Assembly (NCBI RefSeq): GCF_019424165.1
Contig: NZ_JAHZAA010000001.1
Coordinates: 1-64,000, forward strand
Origin: Desulfovibrio sp.
GTDB taxonomy: Bacteria > Desulfobacterota > Desulfovibrionia > Desulfovibrionales > Desulfovibrionaceae
Direction of reading: 5' to 3'
Length of the DNA stretch: 64,000 nucleotides
The position numbers and the translations under genes are program-made. The notes under the pieces were generated by a model. That model was not told the DNA's origin. It saw only the letters and a program-made list of their open reading frames with translations, and did not search any database. Positions 17,868-25,771 of the stretch are shown here, piece after piece. The stretch's first letter is position 1. Each line of letters begins with the position of its first letter.

Positions 17868-18347
17868 ATGATGTACCCACGTTTTGTTTTTTCCCTGCTG
17901 GCCCTGTGCCTGACCGTTTTTGCCGCCCCTGTGGCCGCCAAAACCTATGACCTGGCCTTCATAAGCGCCGACATCCCCGATGCATGCCACTTTATGACAC
18001 GCGACGGGGCGGTGTTTGTGGTGGATGACGACGACCATTTTTTTACCATAAATATTGTCGAGCGTGACAAAGACACGAGCCTTGAAGAGCACGCCCAGAA
18101 GCTTTCCCGCTCCATCAACGGCGGGCCTGTAAGCCAGGCAGGTGAAAACGCCTGGACCTTCATAGTCAAGGTGGCTGTGGTTCCCTTTGACGTTCTTGTC
18201 ATGGGGGATGACGAGCATGTGGTGGAGCTTTTTACCGACCAGAACCGGGCGGATTGGCCCAAAGACATAAAGGGCGCTCTTGATTCCATCAAGGGCAAAA
18301 CACCGGCGCTGGACAGCCTGGTGCAAAAGGTTCTTGCGCCGCGCTAG
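17868..18347 (+). CDS. Small secreted protein, paralogue of the next gene
   Basis: 159 residues with a Sec signal peptide (MMYPRFVFSLLALCLTVFAA, cleavage near VAAK). The mature part of about 135 residues starts KTYDLAFISADIPDACHFMTRDGAVFVVD and ends in DSIKGKTPALDSLVQKVLAP. It aligns along its length with the protein at 18447: both have an F(I/H)S-D-(I/V)P-A-C start and a (D/E)WP...DSIKG...QK end. No family is recognised; it is probably periplasmic. Start ATG 17868 or 17871 after GGAG. The frame is open far upstream, but the signal peptide fixes this start. Confidence 0.75.
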   Translation: MMYPRFVFSLLALCLTVFAAPVAAKTYDLAFISADIPDACHFMTRDGAVFVVDDDDHFFTINIVERDKDTSLEEHAQKLSRSINGGPVSQAGENAWTFIVKVAVVPFDVLVMGDDEHVVELFTDQNRADWPKDIKGALDSIKGKTPALDSLVQKVLAPR

Positions 18348-18401
18348 CCGCGAAAATCCTCCTGCCCTGACGCTACTTTTTTATGGACAAACAGACAGGC
18401 C

Positions 18402-18418
18402 CGTGAGAATTTCTCACG
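18402..18418. promoter_or_regulatory. 17-bp perfect palindrome before the second paralogue
   Basis: CGTGAGAA-T-TTCTCACG, 29 bases before the start at 18447. It could be an operator or a small mRNA hairpin; there is no T-run to make it a terminator. Confidence 0.45.
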
Positions 18419-18446
18419 CATCGAGGATCATACACAGGAGATCACC

Positions 18447-18932
18447 ATGTTGAACAGATTTTTCCTGCTTCCCCTCTTCTGCCTGTCGCTTCTGGCCCTT
18501 TCGTGCCCTGCCCTGGCCAAGGAGATGAAGTTTGCCCATTTCAGCATGGACGTGCCTGCCGCATGTACCGTGCAAGAGCGTGAGGGCAAGGTCACTGTCA
18601 GGGCCACGCCCGAGATTTTCTTTACCATCGCCGTCTTTACCAGAGGCGAGGCCGGGAACCTTTCGGACAAGGACTTTGCCGCCAGACTTGCACAACAGCT
18701 CAAAGGTTCGGCCCCCATAGCCACCGAGGACGGCGGCTGGAGTTTTACCGCCAAGGCCGGGACCGTTGCGGCCAATGTGGATGTGATCGGCGATGCTGAT
18801 TACGTCATGATGTTCATGAGTGACGCCGGTGACAAGGAATGGCCCGAGGCGCTTCAGGCCGCCTACGACTCCATCAAGGGCAATAACGCCAAAGTTGATG
18901 ATTTTTTGCAAAAAACCCTGTTTGCCGAATAG
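18447..18932 (+). CDS. Small secreted protein, paralogue of the previous gene
   Basis: 161 residues with signal peptide MLNRFFLLPLFCLSLLALS (cleavage near ALAK). The mature domain is about 137 residues: KEMKFAHFSMDVPAACTVQ... EWPEALQAAYDSIKGNNAKVDDFLQKTLF. It has the same length and end motifs as the neighbour 100 bases upstream, so the pair arose by tandem duplication. The ribosome site AGGAG lies 7 bases upstream. Function unknown; one cysteine remains in each mature protein. Confidence 0.78.
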   Translation: MLNRFFLLPLFCLSLLALSCPALAKEMKFAHFSMDVPAACTVQEREGKVTVRATPEIFFTIAVFTRGEAGNLSDKDFAARLAQQLKGSAPIATEDGGWSFTAKAGTVAANVDVIGDADYVMMFMSDAGDKEWPEALQAAYDSIKGNNAKVDDFLQKTLFAE

Positions 18933-18987
18933 CGGCAGCGACAAGGCCGCCTGTTTTCACAAGCAGCGGCACAGCCCGCATATGACA

Positions 18988-19010
18988 GCCCGGTCTTTTT
19001 AAGGCCGGGC
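18988..19010 (+). terminator. Possible weak terminator after the paralogue pair
   Basis: GCCCGG / CCGGGC arms with an 11-base loop that itself contains TTTTT, then ATGTTTTATG. The short stem makes the call tentative. Confidence 0.4.
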
Positions 19011-19242
19011 ATGTTTTATGCCAGGCCCGCACAGCCCCTGCCGGGACATTCCTCAGGCCGGGAACCGGCCCGGGCAAAACAGAAGCGCGCACAGAAAAAC
19101 ACCTCGGCGGCAAACGGCATACAGTGGTTGGAGTGCTTCACACGTGGAATGCTCTATAAGGATTTGTCTTCAAATCTTTGTAGCCAAATGACTGTAGGGG
19201 ACCTGGCCGACCGTTGAGCAATCATTTGAAGCGGTAACGGCT

Positions 19243-20217
19243 CTAGCGGCACGCGGACCCTGCATGTACGGCAGCAACCGGATTACGTCGCGCCACCCAT
19301 ACCCGGTTGCGCCCGGAGCGCTTGGCGCCATACAGGGCCTTGTCTGCCCGGTGCAGAACCCGCAGGGCGTCTTCATTCATTTCGTATTCGCTGCATCCGA
19401 GGCTGACTGTCACAGGCTGGCCGTCAGGCCCGCGTATCACGCCGCAAACAGCCCTGCGAATTCTTTCCGCAGCCTGCTCGGCCTGCTCCAGAAGGCTGCC
19501 GGGCATCAGCACCACAAACTCTTCGCCGCCATACCGGCATACCGTATCCATTTCACGCATACAACGGCGAATAATCTTCGCCACATCTTTCAGCACACTG
19601 TCACCCACAAGGTGGCCGAAACTGTCGTTGATCTGCTTGAAGTGATCCACATCCAGCATGATGCAGCAAAAAATCTTTTTCTCCAGCCGGGTGTACCGTT
19701 CCAGCACCATGTCCAGATATTTGCGGGTATACAGGCCGGTAAGCGCGTCTGTCAGGCTGCTTTCATCGGCCTGCCTGACCCTGGTGATCATAGAATCAAG
19801 CTGGCTGCGCAGCGCGTCTATGGTGTGGCTTTGCTCCGCAATATCCACAATAACGCCCAAAAGGCCGCGCACGCCGTTTTCGTCTTCAAAACCGCCGCTC
19901 CAGTAAAGACAGGTATGCTCCTTGCCGTCTGCAAACAGGTAACTGTGCACGTGGTGACTCACCTCTTGCCGACGAATCATCTCTTCGTCTTCAGCCTGGT
20001 ACATTTTCCTGTCTTCTTCCGGGAGGTATTCCAGATCCAGAACAGTTTTTCCCAAAATATCCTTTCTGCTGACGCCGAACATTTTTTCATACGCCCTGTT
20101 GATGAACGTAAAACACAGGTCGGCATCCTTGACAAAGACGGCATTGGGCAGAGTGTCCAGCACGGTCATCAATGTAGCAAGACTGAGGCTGTTCATAATT
20201 TTTACACGGCCCATCAT
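19243..20217 (-). CDS. PAS-GGDEF diguanylate cyclase
   Basis: About 324 residues and apparently soluble. A PAS domain (about residues 10-135; LPNAVFVKDADLCFTFINRAYEKMFG) is followed by a helical linker and a GGDEF domain with an active GGEEF site. The inhibitory site REMD stands exactly five residues before GGEEF, so product feedback by cyclic di-GMP is expected. The PAS part may bind a small cofactor; none can be assigned. The start is uncertain: ATG 20217 or 20196, or TTG 20232, with no good ribosome site for any. It lies 3' of rpsA, separated from it by the rpsA terminator. Confidence 0.88.
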   Translation of the reverse strand: MMGRVKIMNSLSLATLMTVLDTLPNAVFVKDADLCFTFINRAYEKMFGVSRKDILGKTVLDLEYLPEEDRKMYQAEDEEMIRRQEVSHHVHSYLFADGKEHTCLYWSGGFEDENGVRGLLGVIVDIAEQSHTIDALRSQLDSMITRVRQADESSLTDALTGLYTRKYLDMVLERYTRLEKKIFCCIMLDVDHFKQINDSFGHLVGDSVLKDVAKIIRRCMREMDTVCRYGGEEFVVLMPGSLLEQAEQAAERIRRAVCGVIRGPDGQPVTVSLGCSEYEMNEDALRVLHRADKALYGAKRSGRNRVWVARRNPVAAVHAGSACR

Positions 20218-20411
20218 GCGCGGCGCGGCCAATGGCCCGAAACCGCAGCAATGGCGTTAGCAGGTGACAGGAATCAGCAATGTGGTTTAGCTGACTGTAA
20301 ACGACATGGCTTCCTCTTTCCACTGGTAAAAAAGCCCGTATAAACCGGAATGCCGGGCAGCAGGCGGTGCAACGCCAAACCTTCCCAAGCACAACTACCT
20401 GGCATCACAAT

Positions 20412-20442
20412 AAAAAAGGGCGCCCCCACGGGAACGCCCTTT
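20412..20442 (-). terminator. rpsA terminator
   Basis: AAAGGGCG/CGCCCTTT hairpin with a 12-base loop. On the minus strand it ends in a run of six T. It lies 20 bases after the rpsA stop. Confidence 0.88.
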
Positions 20443-20462
20443 GTAGTATCTAGAAACAGCGT

Positions 20463-22175
20463 TTAGCTGTTTTCGCTTTCTTCAAACTTCTGCTTGAGCA
20501 GGTCGCCCAGGCTCTGGCCGGATTCCTGCGGCCCGGAATGGAATTCCTTGGGCTTGCGGCGTTCTTCCACTTCCTGAATCTGCTTGATGGACAGACCAAG
20601 GCGGCGCTCTTCAGCGCTGACATGGATGACCTTGGCCTGAATTTCCTGGCCTTCCTTGTAGATTTCAGCCGGGGTCTTGACCTTTTTGCTGGACAGTTCG
20701 GAAACGTGCACCAGCCCTTCAATGCCTTCTTCCACTTCAACAAAGAGGCCGAAGTCAGTGATATTGGTCACGATGCCCTTGACGGTGCAACCCACGGGGT
20801 AGGTGCTGGGCACATGGCCCCACGGATCGTCCACCAGCTGCTTGACGCCCAGGGTAAACTTTTCGTTTTCCTGGTCAACGGTCAGCACCTTGGCCTGCAC
20901 GGTATCGCCCACCTTGTACATTTCGTTGGGGTGGCGCACCTTCTTGGTCCAGGAGATGTCAGACACGTGGATGAGGCCGTCAATGCCGTCTTCGATACCA
21001 ATGAACATGCCGAATTCGGTGATGTTCTTGATAACGCCCTCAAGAATGGTGCCTTCAGGATACTTTTCGGCAACCAGTTCCCAGGGGTTGGGACGAACCT
21101 GCTTCATGCCGAGGCTGATGCGCTTCTTTTCGCCGTCCACGCCCAGGATGACCACTTCGACTTCGTCGCCGGTGTGAACCATCTGGGAAGGATGACGCAG
21201 TTTGCGCGTCCACGACATTTCAGAGATGTGCACAAGGCCTTCAACGCCGGGCTCCAGTTCCACAAAGGCGCCGTAGTCAACCAGGTTGGTGACCTTGCCG
21301 GAGCACTTTGCCCCTTCGGGGAAGCGGGCGGAAATGTCCTGCCACGGATCGGGCACAAGCTGCTTGAGGCCCAGGGAAACCTTGTTGTTGTCACGGTCAA
21401 AGGAAAGAACCTTGAGGGTCAGTTCCTGGCCGATGGTGATCATTTCCTTGGGATGGCGGATGCGCTTCCAGCTCATGTCGGTGATGTGCAGCAGCCCGTC
21501 AAGGCCGCCAAGGTCAACAAACACGCCGTATTCGGTGATGTTTTTGGCCTTGCCTTCCACAGTCTGGCCCTCTTCAAGGGTGCGCAGCAGATCCTGACGC
21601 TTGGAATCGCGCTCTTCTTCAAGCAGCACGCGGCGAGAAACGATAACGTTGCTGCGGCGGCGGTTGATTTTGAGCACGCGGAACTCGAACTCCTGGTTGA
21701 CCAGGGCGTCCATGTCCGGCACGGGGCGCAGGTCCACATGGGAACCGGGCAAAAAGGCCTCTACTCCGCCGATATCCACAGTGTAGCCGCCCTTGATGCG
21801 ACGCACGATGTGGCCCGTGATGACCCTGTTGTTTTCCTGCACGTCTTCGAGCTGGTCGAAAACCTGCATGCGTTTGGCCTTTTCAAAAGAAAGGGTGATG
21901 GTTCCGTCGTTTTCGTTCTTGCGAACAACGTACACGTCCACCTTGTCGCCCACGGCAACGCCGATGTTTCCGGCGGCATCGCGAAATTCGGCCGTGGGGA
22001 TCTGCCCCTCGGACTTGAAGTTCACGTCCACCAGCACATTGTCGTCATCCACACGAACGATCTCACCCTTGGTGATAGAGCCTTCTTCAAGGTCGCCAAA
22101 ATCGGAAGTGAGGTAGTTTTCGAGGGCACTCTCGAAATTCATTTCGGTTTCGTGCCCGGTTTCCAAACCTGCCAT
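20463..22175 (-). CDS. rpsA: 30S ribosomal protein S1
   Basis: 570 residues, close to the 557 of E. coli S1. It has a chain of S1 RNA-binding repeats, seen in the recurring pattern GxV-xIT(E/D)(F/Y)G-F(V/I)-(D/E)-GL-H-(S/T) (for example ITEYGVFVDLGGLDGLLHITDMSW, VDYGAFVELEPGVEGLVHISEMSW and ITDFGLFVEVEEGIEGLVHVSELS). S1 binds mRNA at the small subunit. Start ATG 22175 has GGAGG 8 bases upstream; the frame continues 73 codons further without support. Long leaders are common for rpsA, and 419 bases separate it from cbiK. Confidence 0.97.
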   Translation of the reverse strand: MAGLETGHETEMNFESALENYLTSDFGDLEEGSITKGEIVRVDDDNVLVDVNFKSEGQIPTAEFRDAAGNIGVAVGDKVDVYVVRKNENDGTITLSFEKAKRMQVFDQLEDVQENNRVITGHIVRRIKGGYTVDIGGVEAFLPGSHVDLRPVPDMDALVNQEFEFRVLKINRRRSNVIVSRRVLLEEERDSKRQDLLRTLEEGQTVEGKAKNITEYGVFVDLGGLDGLLHITDMSWKRIRHPKEMITIGQELTLKVLSFDRDNNKVSLGLKQLVPDPWQDISARFPEGAKCSGKVTNLVDYGAFVELEPGVEGLVHISEMSWTRKLRHPSQMVHTGDEVEVVILGVDGEKKRISLGMKQVRPNPWELVAEKYPEGTILEGVIKNITEFGMFIGIEDGIDGLIHVSDISWTKKVRHPNEMYKVGDTVQAKVLTVDQENEKFTLGVKQLVDDPWGHVPSTYPVGCTVKGIVTNITDFGLFVEVEEGIEGLVHVSELSSKKVKTPAEIYKEGQEIQAKVIHVSAEERRLGLSIKQIQEVEERRKPKEFHSGPQESGQSLGDLLKQKFEESENS

Positions 22176-22594
22176 ATGTCCAGCCTCCAAACATGATTTC
22201 CCTAATACAAGGGAGGCCGCATAAGTACCAGAATTCTGCCGAAAGAACAAGGAAAAATCCGCCAAAAATGGCCTGCGGAGCCGAAAATCGGTTCCGAAGT
22301 CCCTGTATTTCCCCGGCTGGCGCAAGCCATCGCCTGCCTTGACATTTACCGCGCCCTGTTGTCCTCTGTCGTTTTGGCGGGGAATTTCGTGCAAATCGAA
22401 AACAGTCGCGCTGCGGTAAGAGGGGACAACGCTTCTTCATGCTGCTCCGAAGAGCGGCATGTGACAGCCAGTCGCACATGCGGTGAAGGCGAAGCCAAGG
22501 CGCGGGCCACATGGCCCCACAGCCCTCAAGTCCGAACATCCGCCGGGGCCGGTGCCCTTTGCGAACCTTTCAACGCGAAATTGAGGAGGTTGCC
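22176..22594. other. Divergent rpsA/cbiK intergenic region
   Basis: 419 bases holding the promoters and leaders of both genes. I looked for a cobalamin riboswitch before cbiK and did not find its conserved core. No small gene was seen. Confidence 0.45.
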
Positions 22595-23509
22595 ATGCCG
22601 CGTATCCTTTCACATGCCGGGCTTCGCCCGCTGCTTTTCGTTCTGCTGCTGCTCGCGGGCCTTTGCCTGCACGGCACAAGCCATGCCGCCGATGCCCCCA
22701 AGGAAGGCGTGCTGCTGGTGGCCTTCGGCACCAGCGTTCCCGAAGGCATGCCCGCCTTCAAAGCTGTAGATGCGGAATTTAAAAAGGCCTTTCCCGGTTC
22801 GCCCGTGGTGTGGGCCTATACATCGCAGATCATTCGTAAAAAACTGGCCGAACAGGGCCAGCCCGTGGGCGGCATCAGCGACGGCATGGCCCAGCTTGCC
22901 AAAGACGGCGTAAAGATTGTGCGTGTGCAGTCGCTGCATGTGCTTGGCGGCGAAGAATTTTCAGCCCTTGAACGGGCCGTGCTGCTTGACGTGAGCAAAC
23001 ATCCGGGCCGTTTTGACGCGGTTTTCCTGGGCCGCCCCCTGCTGGAATCCAAGGTCGACGCGCAGGAGCTGGCGACGCTCCTTCTGGCTGACACCAAAAA
23101 GGCCCGCGGCAAAAACGCTGCCCTTGTGATTATGGGCCACGGCCAGAGCCACGGCCGCGCCGACCTTGCCTTTGAAGGCGTGTGGGCCGTGTTCAAGGCT
23201 GCGGACAAAAACGTCCACATGGCTACAGTAGAAGGCGCGCGCACTTTTGAAGACCTGCTCACGGAACTCAAGGCCGCCAAGGTCAAGCAGGTGGTGCTGG
23301 CTCCGCTGATGGTGGTTGCCGGAGACCATGCCCGCAACGACCTTGCCGGCGACGAGGAAGACTCGTGGGCCAGCCAGCTCAAAAAAGCGGGCATAAAGGT
23401 TGACGCTCACCTCAAAGGCCTGGGTGAAATGCCCGGCACGGCTGCCATTTTTGTGCGCCATGCCAAGGAAAGCACCGACGACCTGACCAAGGAACCCAGA
23501 AAGCCGTAA
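22595..23509 (+). CDS. cbiK: Sirohydrochlorin cobaltochelatase CbiK, exported form
   Basis: 304 residues. CbiK inserts Co(II), or in vitro Fe(II), into sirohydrochlorin. An N-terminal signal peptide (LRPLLFVLLLLAGLCLHG, cleavage near SHAA) marks the periplasmic form known from Desulfovibrio vulgaris (CbiKP), which is thought to serve heme/metal handling outside the cytoplasm. The core starts EGVLLVAFGTSVPEG. MGHGQSHGRAD holds catalytic/metal histidines, and PLMVVAGDHARNDLAGDEEDSW is the second conserved site. ATG 22595 has GAGGAGG 5 bases upstream. Confidence 0.94.
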   Translation: MPRILSHAGLRPLLFVLLLLAGLCLHGTSHAADAPKEGVLLVAFGTSVPEGMPAFKAVDAEFKKAFPGSPVVWAYTSQIIRKKLAEQGQPVGGISDGMAQLAKDGVKIVRVQSLHVLGGEEFSALERAVLLDVSKHPGRFDAVFLGRPLLESKVDAQELATLLLADTKKARGKNAALVIMGHGQSHGRADLAFEGVWAVFKAADKNVHMATVEGARTFEDLLTELKAAKVKQVVLAPLMVVAGDHARNDLAGDEEDSWASQLKKAGIKVDAHLKGLGEMPGTAAIFVRHAKESTDDLTKEPRKP

Positions 23510-23572
23510 CAGGCGCGGCACAAACGCCTGTTAGCTGCACGCGCCCGCACGGGTGCGTTATACAGCAATGTC

Positions 23573-23614
23573 AGGTGCGCGGGCCGGGCCATACCCCGGC
23601 CCGCGCACCTTTTT
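23573..23614 (+). terminator. cbiK terminator
   Basis: A 16-bp perfect stem (AGGTGCGCGGGCCGGG and complement) with a 6-base loop, followed by TTTT. It lies 64 bases after the cbiK stop. Confidence 0.92.
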
Positions 23615-23725
23615 GTGCTTTCCGCATCAGACCGGACGACCGGGCCTGCCATGGCAGACGCGCCCGCAAAACAGATACGCCCGGCTGCCGCCGGCAACGC
23701 TTACTGCCCGATTGTGGGATCTTGG

Positions 23726-23754
23726 GGTACACAATATCTGTTTTTTTGTGTACC
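23726..23754. promoter_or_regulatory. Perfect 9-bp dyad, probable operator of the YheO-like regulator
   Basis: GGTACACAA-N11-TTGTGTACC. The half-site centres are two helical turns apart (20 bases), as expected for a dimeric or tetrameric repressor. It lies about 80 bases before the regulator's start and just upstream of an A/T-rich TTAAAAT. The spacer is T-rich, but the arms are too regular to be chance. Confidence 0.65.
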
Positions 23755-23835
23755 ATGCCTTAAAATTTCATTATGAACACGCCGGGCGGCCTTTTGCCAC
23801 ACAGCCCGGTTCCCAGTCTGCCGGGGGAGGCCCGC

Positions 23836-24627
23836 ATGCCCAAGCAAAATCGCAAGATATCCCCGCCGCGCGCCGCCGCACAGCCCCGCCGCACGGCCAG
23901 AAGCGGGCGCGCCTACCCGCAGGATACGGAAAAAGCCGCCTGCCATAAGGCCGAAGCCCAGGCCATATTCGCCAACGCCAAACGCATGGCGGCAATGGTG
24001 GCCCGCACCCTTGGCCCCTTTTGCGAAGTGGCCGTGCACGACTTCAGCGACCTTGAGCACTCCATCATCCACATTGAGGGCGCTCTTACCGGGCGCAACG
24101 TGGGCGCTCCGGCCACCAACATGGTCACCAAGGCCTGGCGGCAGGGCGGCGACAATGTGCAGGACATCATTGCCTATTCCGCCGCAACCCCCTCGGGGCG
24201 GACGCTCAAGTCCTCCATCAGTTTTTTACGCAACAGCGAAAATCAGGTCATCGGGGCGGTCTGCATGCATTTTGACCTGACAGACCTGGAGCGCTTTCAG
24301 GGGGTTCTGCATGCCCTGCTGCGTTTTGAAAGCGCCCCTGGCAAGGAGATGAGCGAGGCATTTCCCTCCTGTCTTGGCGAAACCAGCGATGCCATCATTG
24401 AAACGGCCATCCGCCGGGCGGGCAAACACCCCGCCACCATGACGCGTGAAGAAAAACTGCATTTTGTACGTATTATGGACGAAGAAGGGGCCTTTCTCAT
24501 CAAGGGCATGGTGCAGTATCTGGCAAAAGCCATGCGCGTGTCCATCTACACCGTGTACAACTACATGCGCCAGATCAAGGAAGACGCCGGCCGCGATACG
24601 GGCTCAGGCCAGAAAAAGGCTGATTAA
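23836..24627 (+). CDS. YheO/DauR-like transcriptional regulator (PAS_6 + HTH_22)
   Basis: 263 residues. After a basic N-terminal tail of about 30 residues comes a YheO-type PAS-like domain (about residues 45-165; ARTLGPFCEVAVHDFSDLEHSIIHIEGALTGRNVGAPATN). A C-terminal helix-turn-helix follows (VQYLAKAMRVSIYTVYNYMRQIK, about residues 225-250). Family members respond to small ligands and repress catabolic genes. ATG 23836 is chosen because GGGGGAGG lies 5 bases before it; an ATG at 23773 lacks such a site. The dyad at 23726 suggests autoregulation. The target genes are not obvious here. Confidence 0.88.
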   Translation: MPKQNRKISPPRAAAQPRRTARSGRAYPQDTEKAACHKAEAQAIFANAKRMAAMVARTLGPFCEVAVHDFSDLEHSIIHIEGALTGRNVGAPATNMVTKAWRQGGDNVQDIIAYSAATPSGRTLKSSISFLRNSENQVIGAVCMHFDLTDLERFQGVLHALLRFESAPGKEMSEAFPSCLGETSDAIIETAIRRAGKHPATMTREEKLHFVRIMDEEGAFLIKGMVQYLAKAMRVSIYTVYNYMRQIKEDAGRDTGSGQKKAD

Positions 24628-24639
24628 AGCTTTTTCACT

Positions 24640-24702
24640 TTGAAAATGCTCTGGCGGCTGCGCCGGCAGACGCCCGCCGTGGAGGCGCAAACGAATGCAG
24701 TT
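24640..24702. repeat. Dispersed intergenic repeat, copy A
   Basis: Shares a long block with 30733-30800: both contain GCTCTGGCGGCTGC, four variable bases and GCAGACGCCCGCC, flanked by TTTCAC upstream and AGGC-CAA-CG-CAGTT downstream. Both copies are in noncoding sequence. The rest of 24628-24965 shows no gene. Confidence 0.65.
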
Positions 24703-24965
24703 GCGCTGTTGAACACCGGAGCGCCACGCTGCCGTTGCCTGAAGAGTTTGAAGCGTCACGCTGTCATGCGGTCTGTTCTGAAAGCACCACAGTGAACGAC
24801 GCATAGCGGCGTTGAAACCATCGGCTTTCAATGCCGGTCTATATTCATGAAAAATCCGGCCGGAGCCGGAACCTTCAGAAAAGCAGAGTCATGCCGCCAC
24901 GAGCAGGCATTTTTTCAGGCGCGCAGCCACCACGCGGCACGCTGATGCCACCTTTTTGCCGCAGC

Positions 24966-25565
24966 CTACTGCCAGCCGCCCCACAGGGCAATCCGCGGCA
25001 AACCCAGCATTGCAACAAGCACCCCTGCCTGAAGAATCAGGGCCGCAACAAAAACAGCGACCTTGCCCCGCATGCCAAACCGCGCCGGGGCCATCCCGAC
25101 CGCCATGCCCCACACGCCCTGCAAAACGCGCTTGAGAGGCCATACAAGCGCCAGCCCCATCCACAGCAGCCCGCCCCAGGTGAAATACCTGATGTCGGAA
25201 ATAGCCCAGAAACGCTCCAGAACAGCACCCAGGCCAATATTGCCCGCACTGTAGGCACTGCCAATGGATTCCACGGCGTCCAGCGCTTTTCCATCGCTGA
25301 ACAGTACACCGACTGCCCCGAACAGCAGCACAAGGGTCACAAGCAGCATGAGCAGCAGCCAGAATGTGTTCATCTGCCACCGCGCATGCCCGAGCAGCAC
25401 CCTGTCGCCCTGCGCCCCGGCCACACGGCGCAGCACAGGGGCCAGCACGAGCACGGGCAAAGGCAACACCCCCAGTATGGGCAGCCACAGGGCAAAAGCG
25501 CCCCCGGCAAGACAGAGATATCCCGCCCAGGCCAGGCCCGGGGCCAGCATCTTGCCTGCGGACAT
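24966..25565 (-). CDS. Small integral membrane protein, unknown function
   Basis: 199 residues with four or five hydrophobic segments (near residues 12-45, 65-90, 128-150 and 165-195; for example TFWLLLMLLVTLVLLFGAVGVLF). No motif is recognised. Start ATG 25565 has GGGAGG 4 bases upstream. It lies downstream of the adhesin gene on the same strand, 206 bases away, so co-transcription is possible but not shown. Confidence 0.7.
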   Translation of the reverse strand: MSAGKMLAPGLAWAGYLCLAGGAFALWLPILGVLPLPVLVLAPVLRRVAGAQGDRVLLGHARWQMNTFWLLLMLLVTLVLLFGAVGVLFSDGKALDAVESIGSAYSAGNIGLGAVLERFWAISDIRYFTWGGLLWMGLALVWPLKRVLQGVWGMAVGMAPARFGMRGKVAVFVAALILQAGVLVAMLGLPRIALWGGWQ

Positions 25566-25771
25566 GAAACCTCCCGTGCTGAACGTACCGCGTGCATGCA
25601 ATGTCACCCCATAATCGCATGGCCGCCTGCCACGAGCAAGGTTTTATCGCTTCTTCGGTATATCGGCCGCCGCCATGCGACACAGGCAGGGGATGTCGCG
25701 CAAAAAAACGCAGGGCCGCCGCTCCTTCAGGAAACGGCAGCCCCGCGCCTGCATGTTTATATTTTTACGGA

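Noticed and set aside
22176..22594. Cobalamin riboswitch upstream of cbiK
   Set aside because: The conserved core elements could not be found by eye in the leader.
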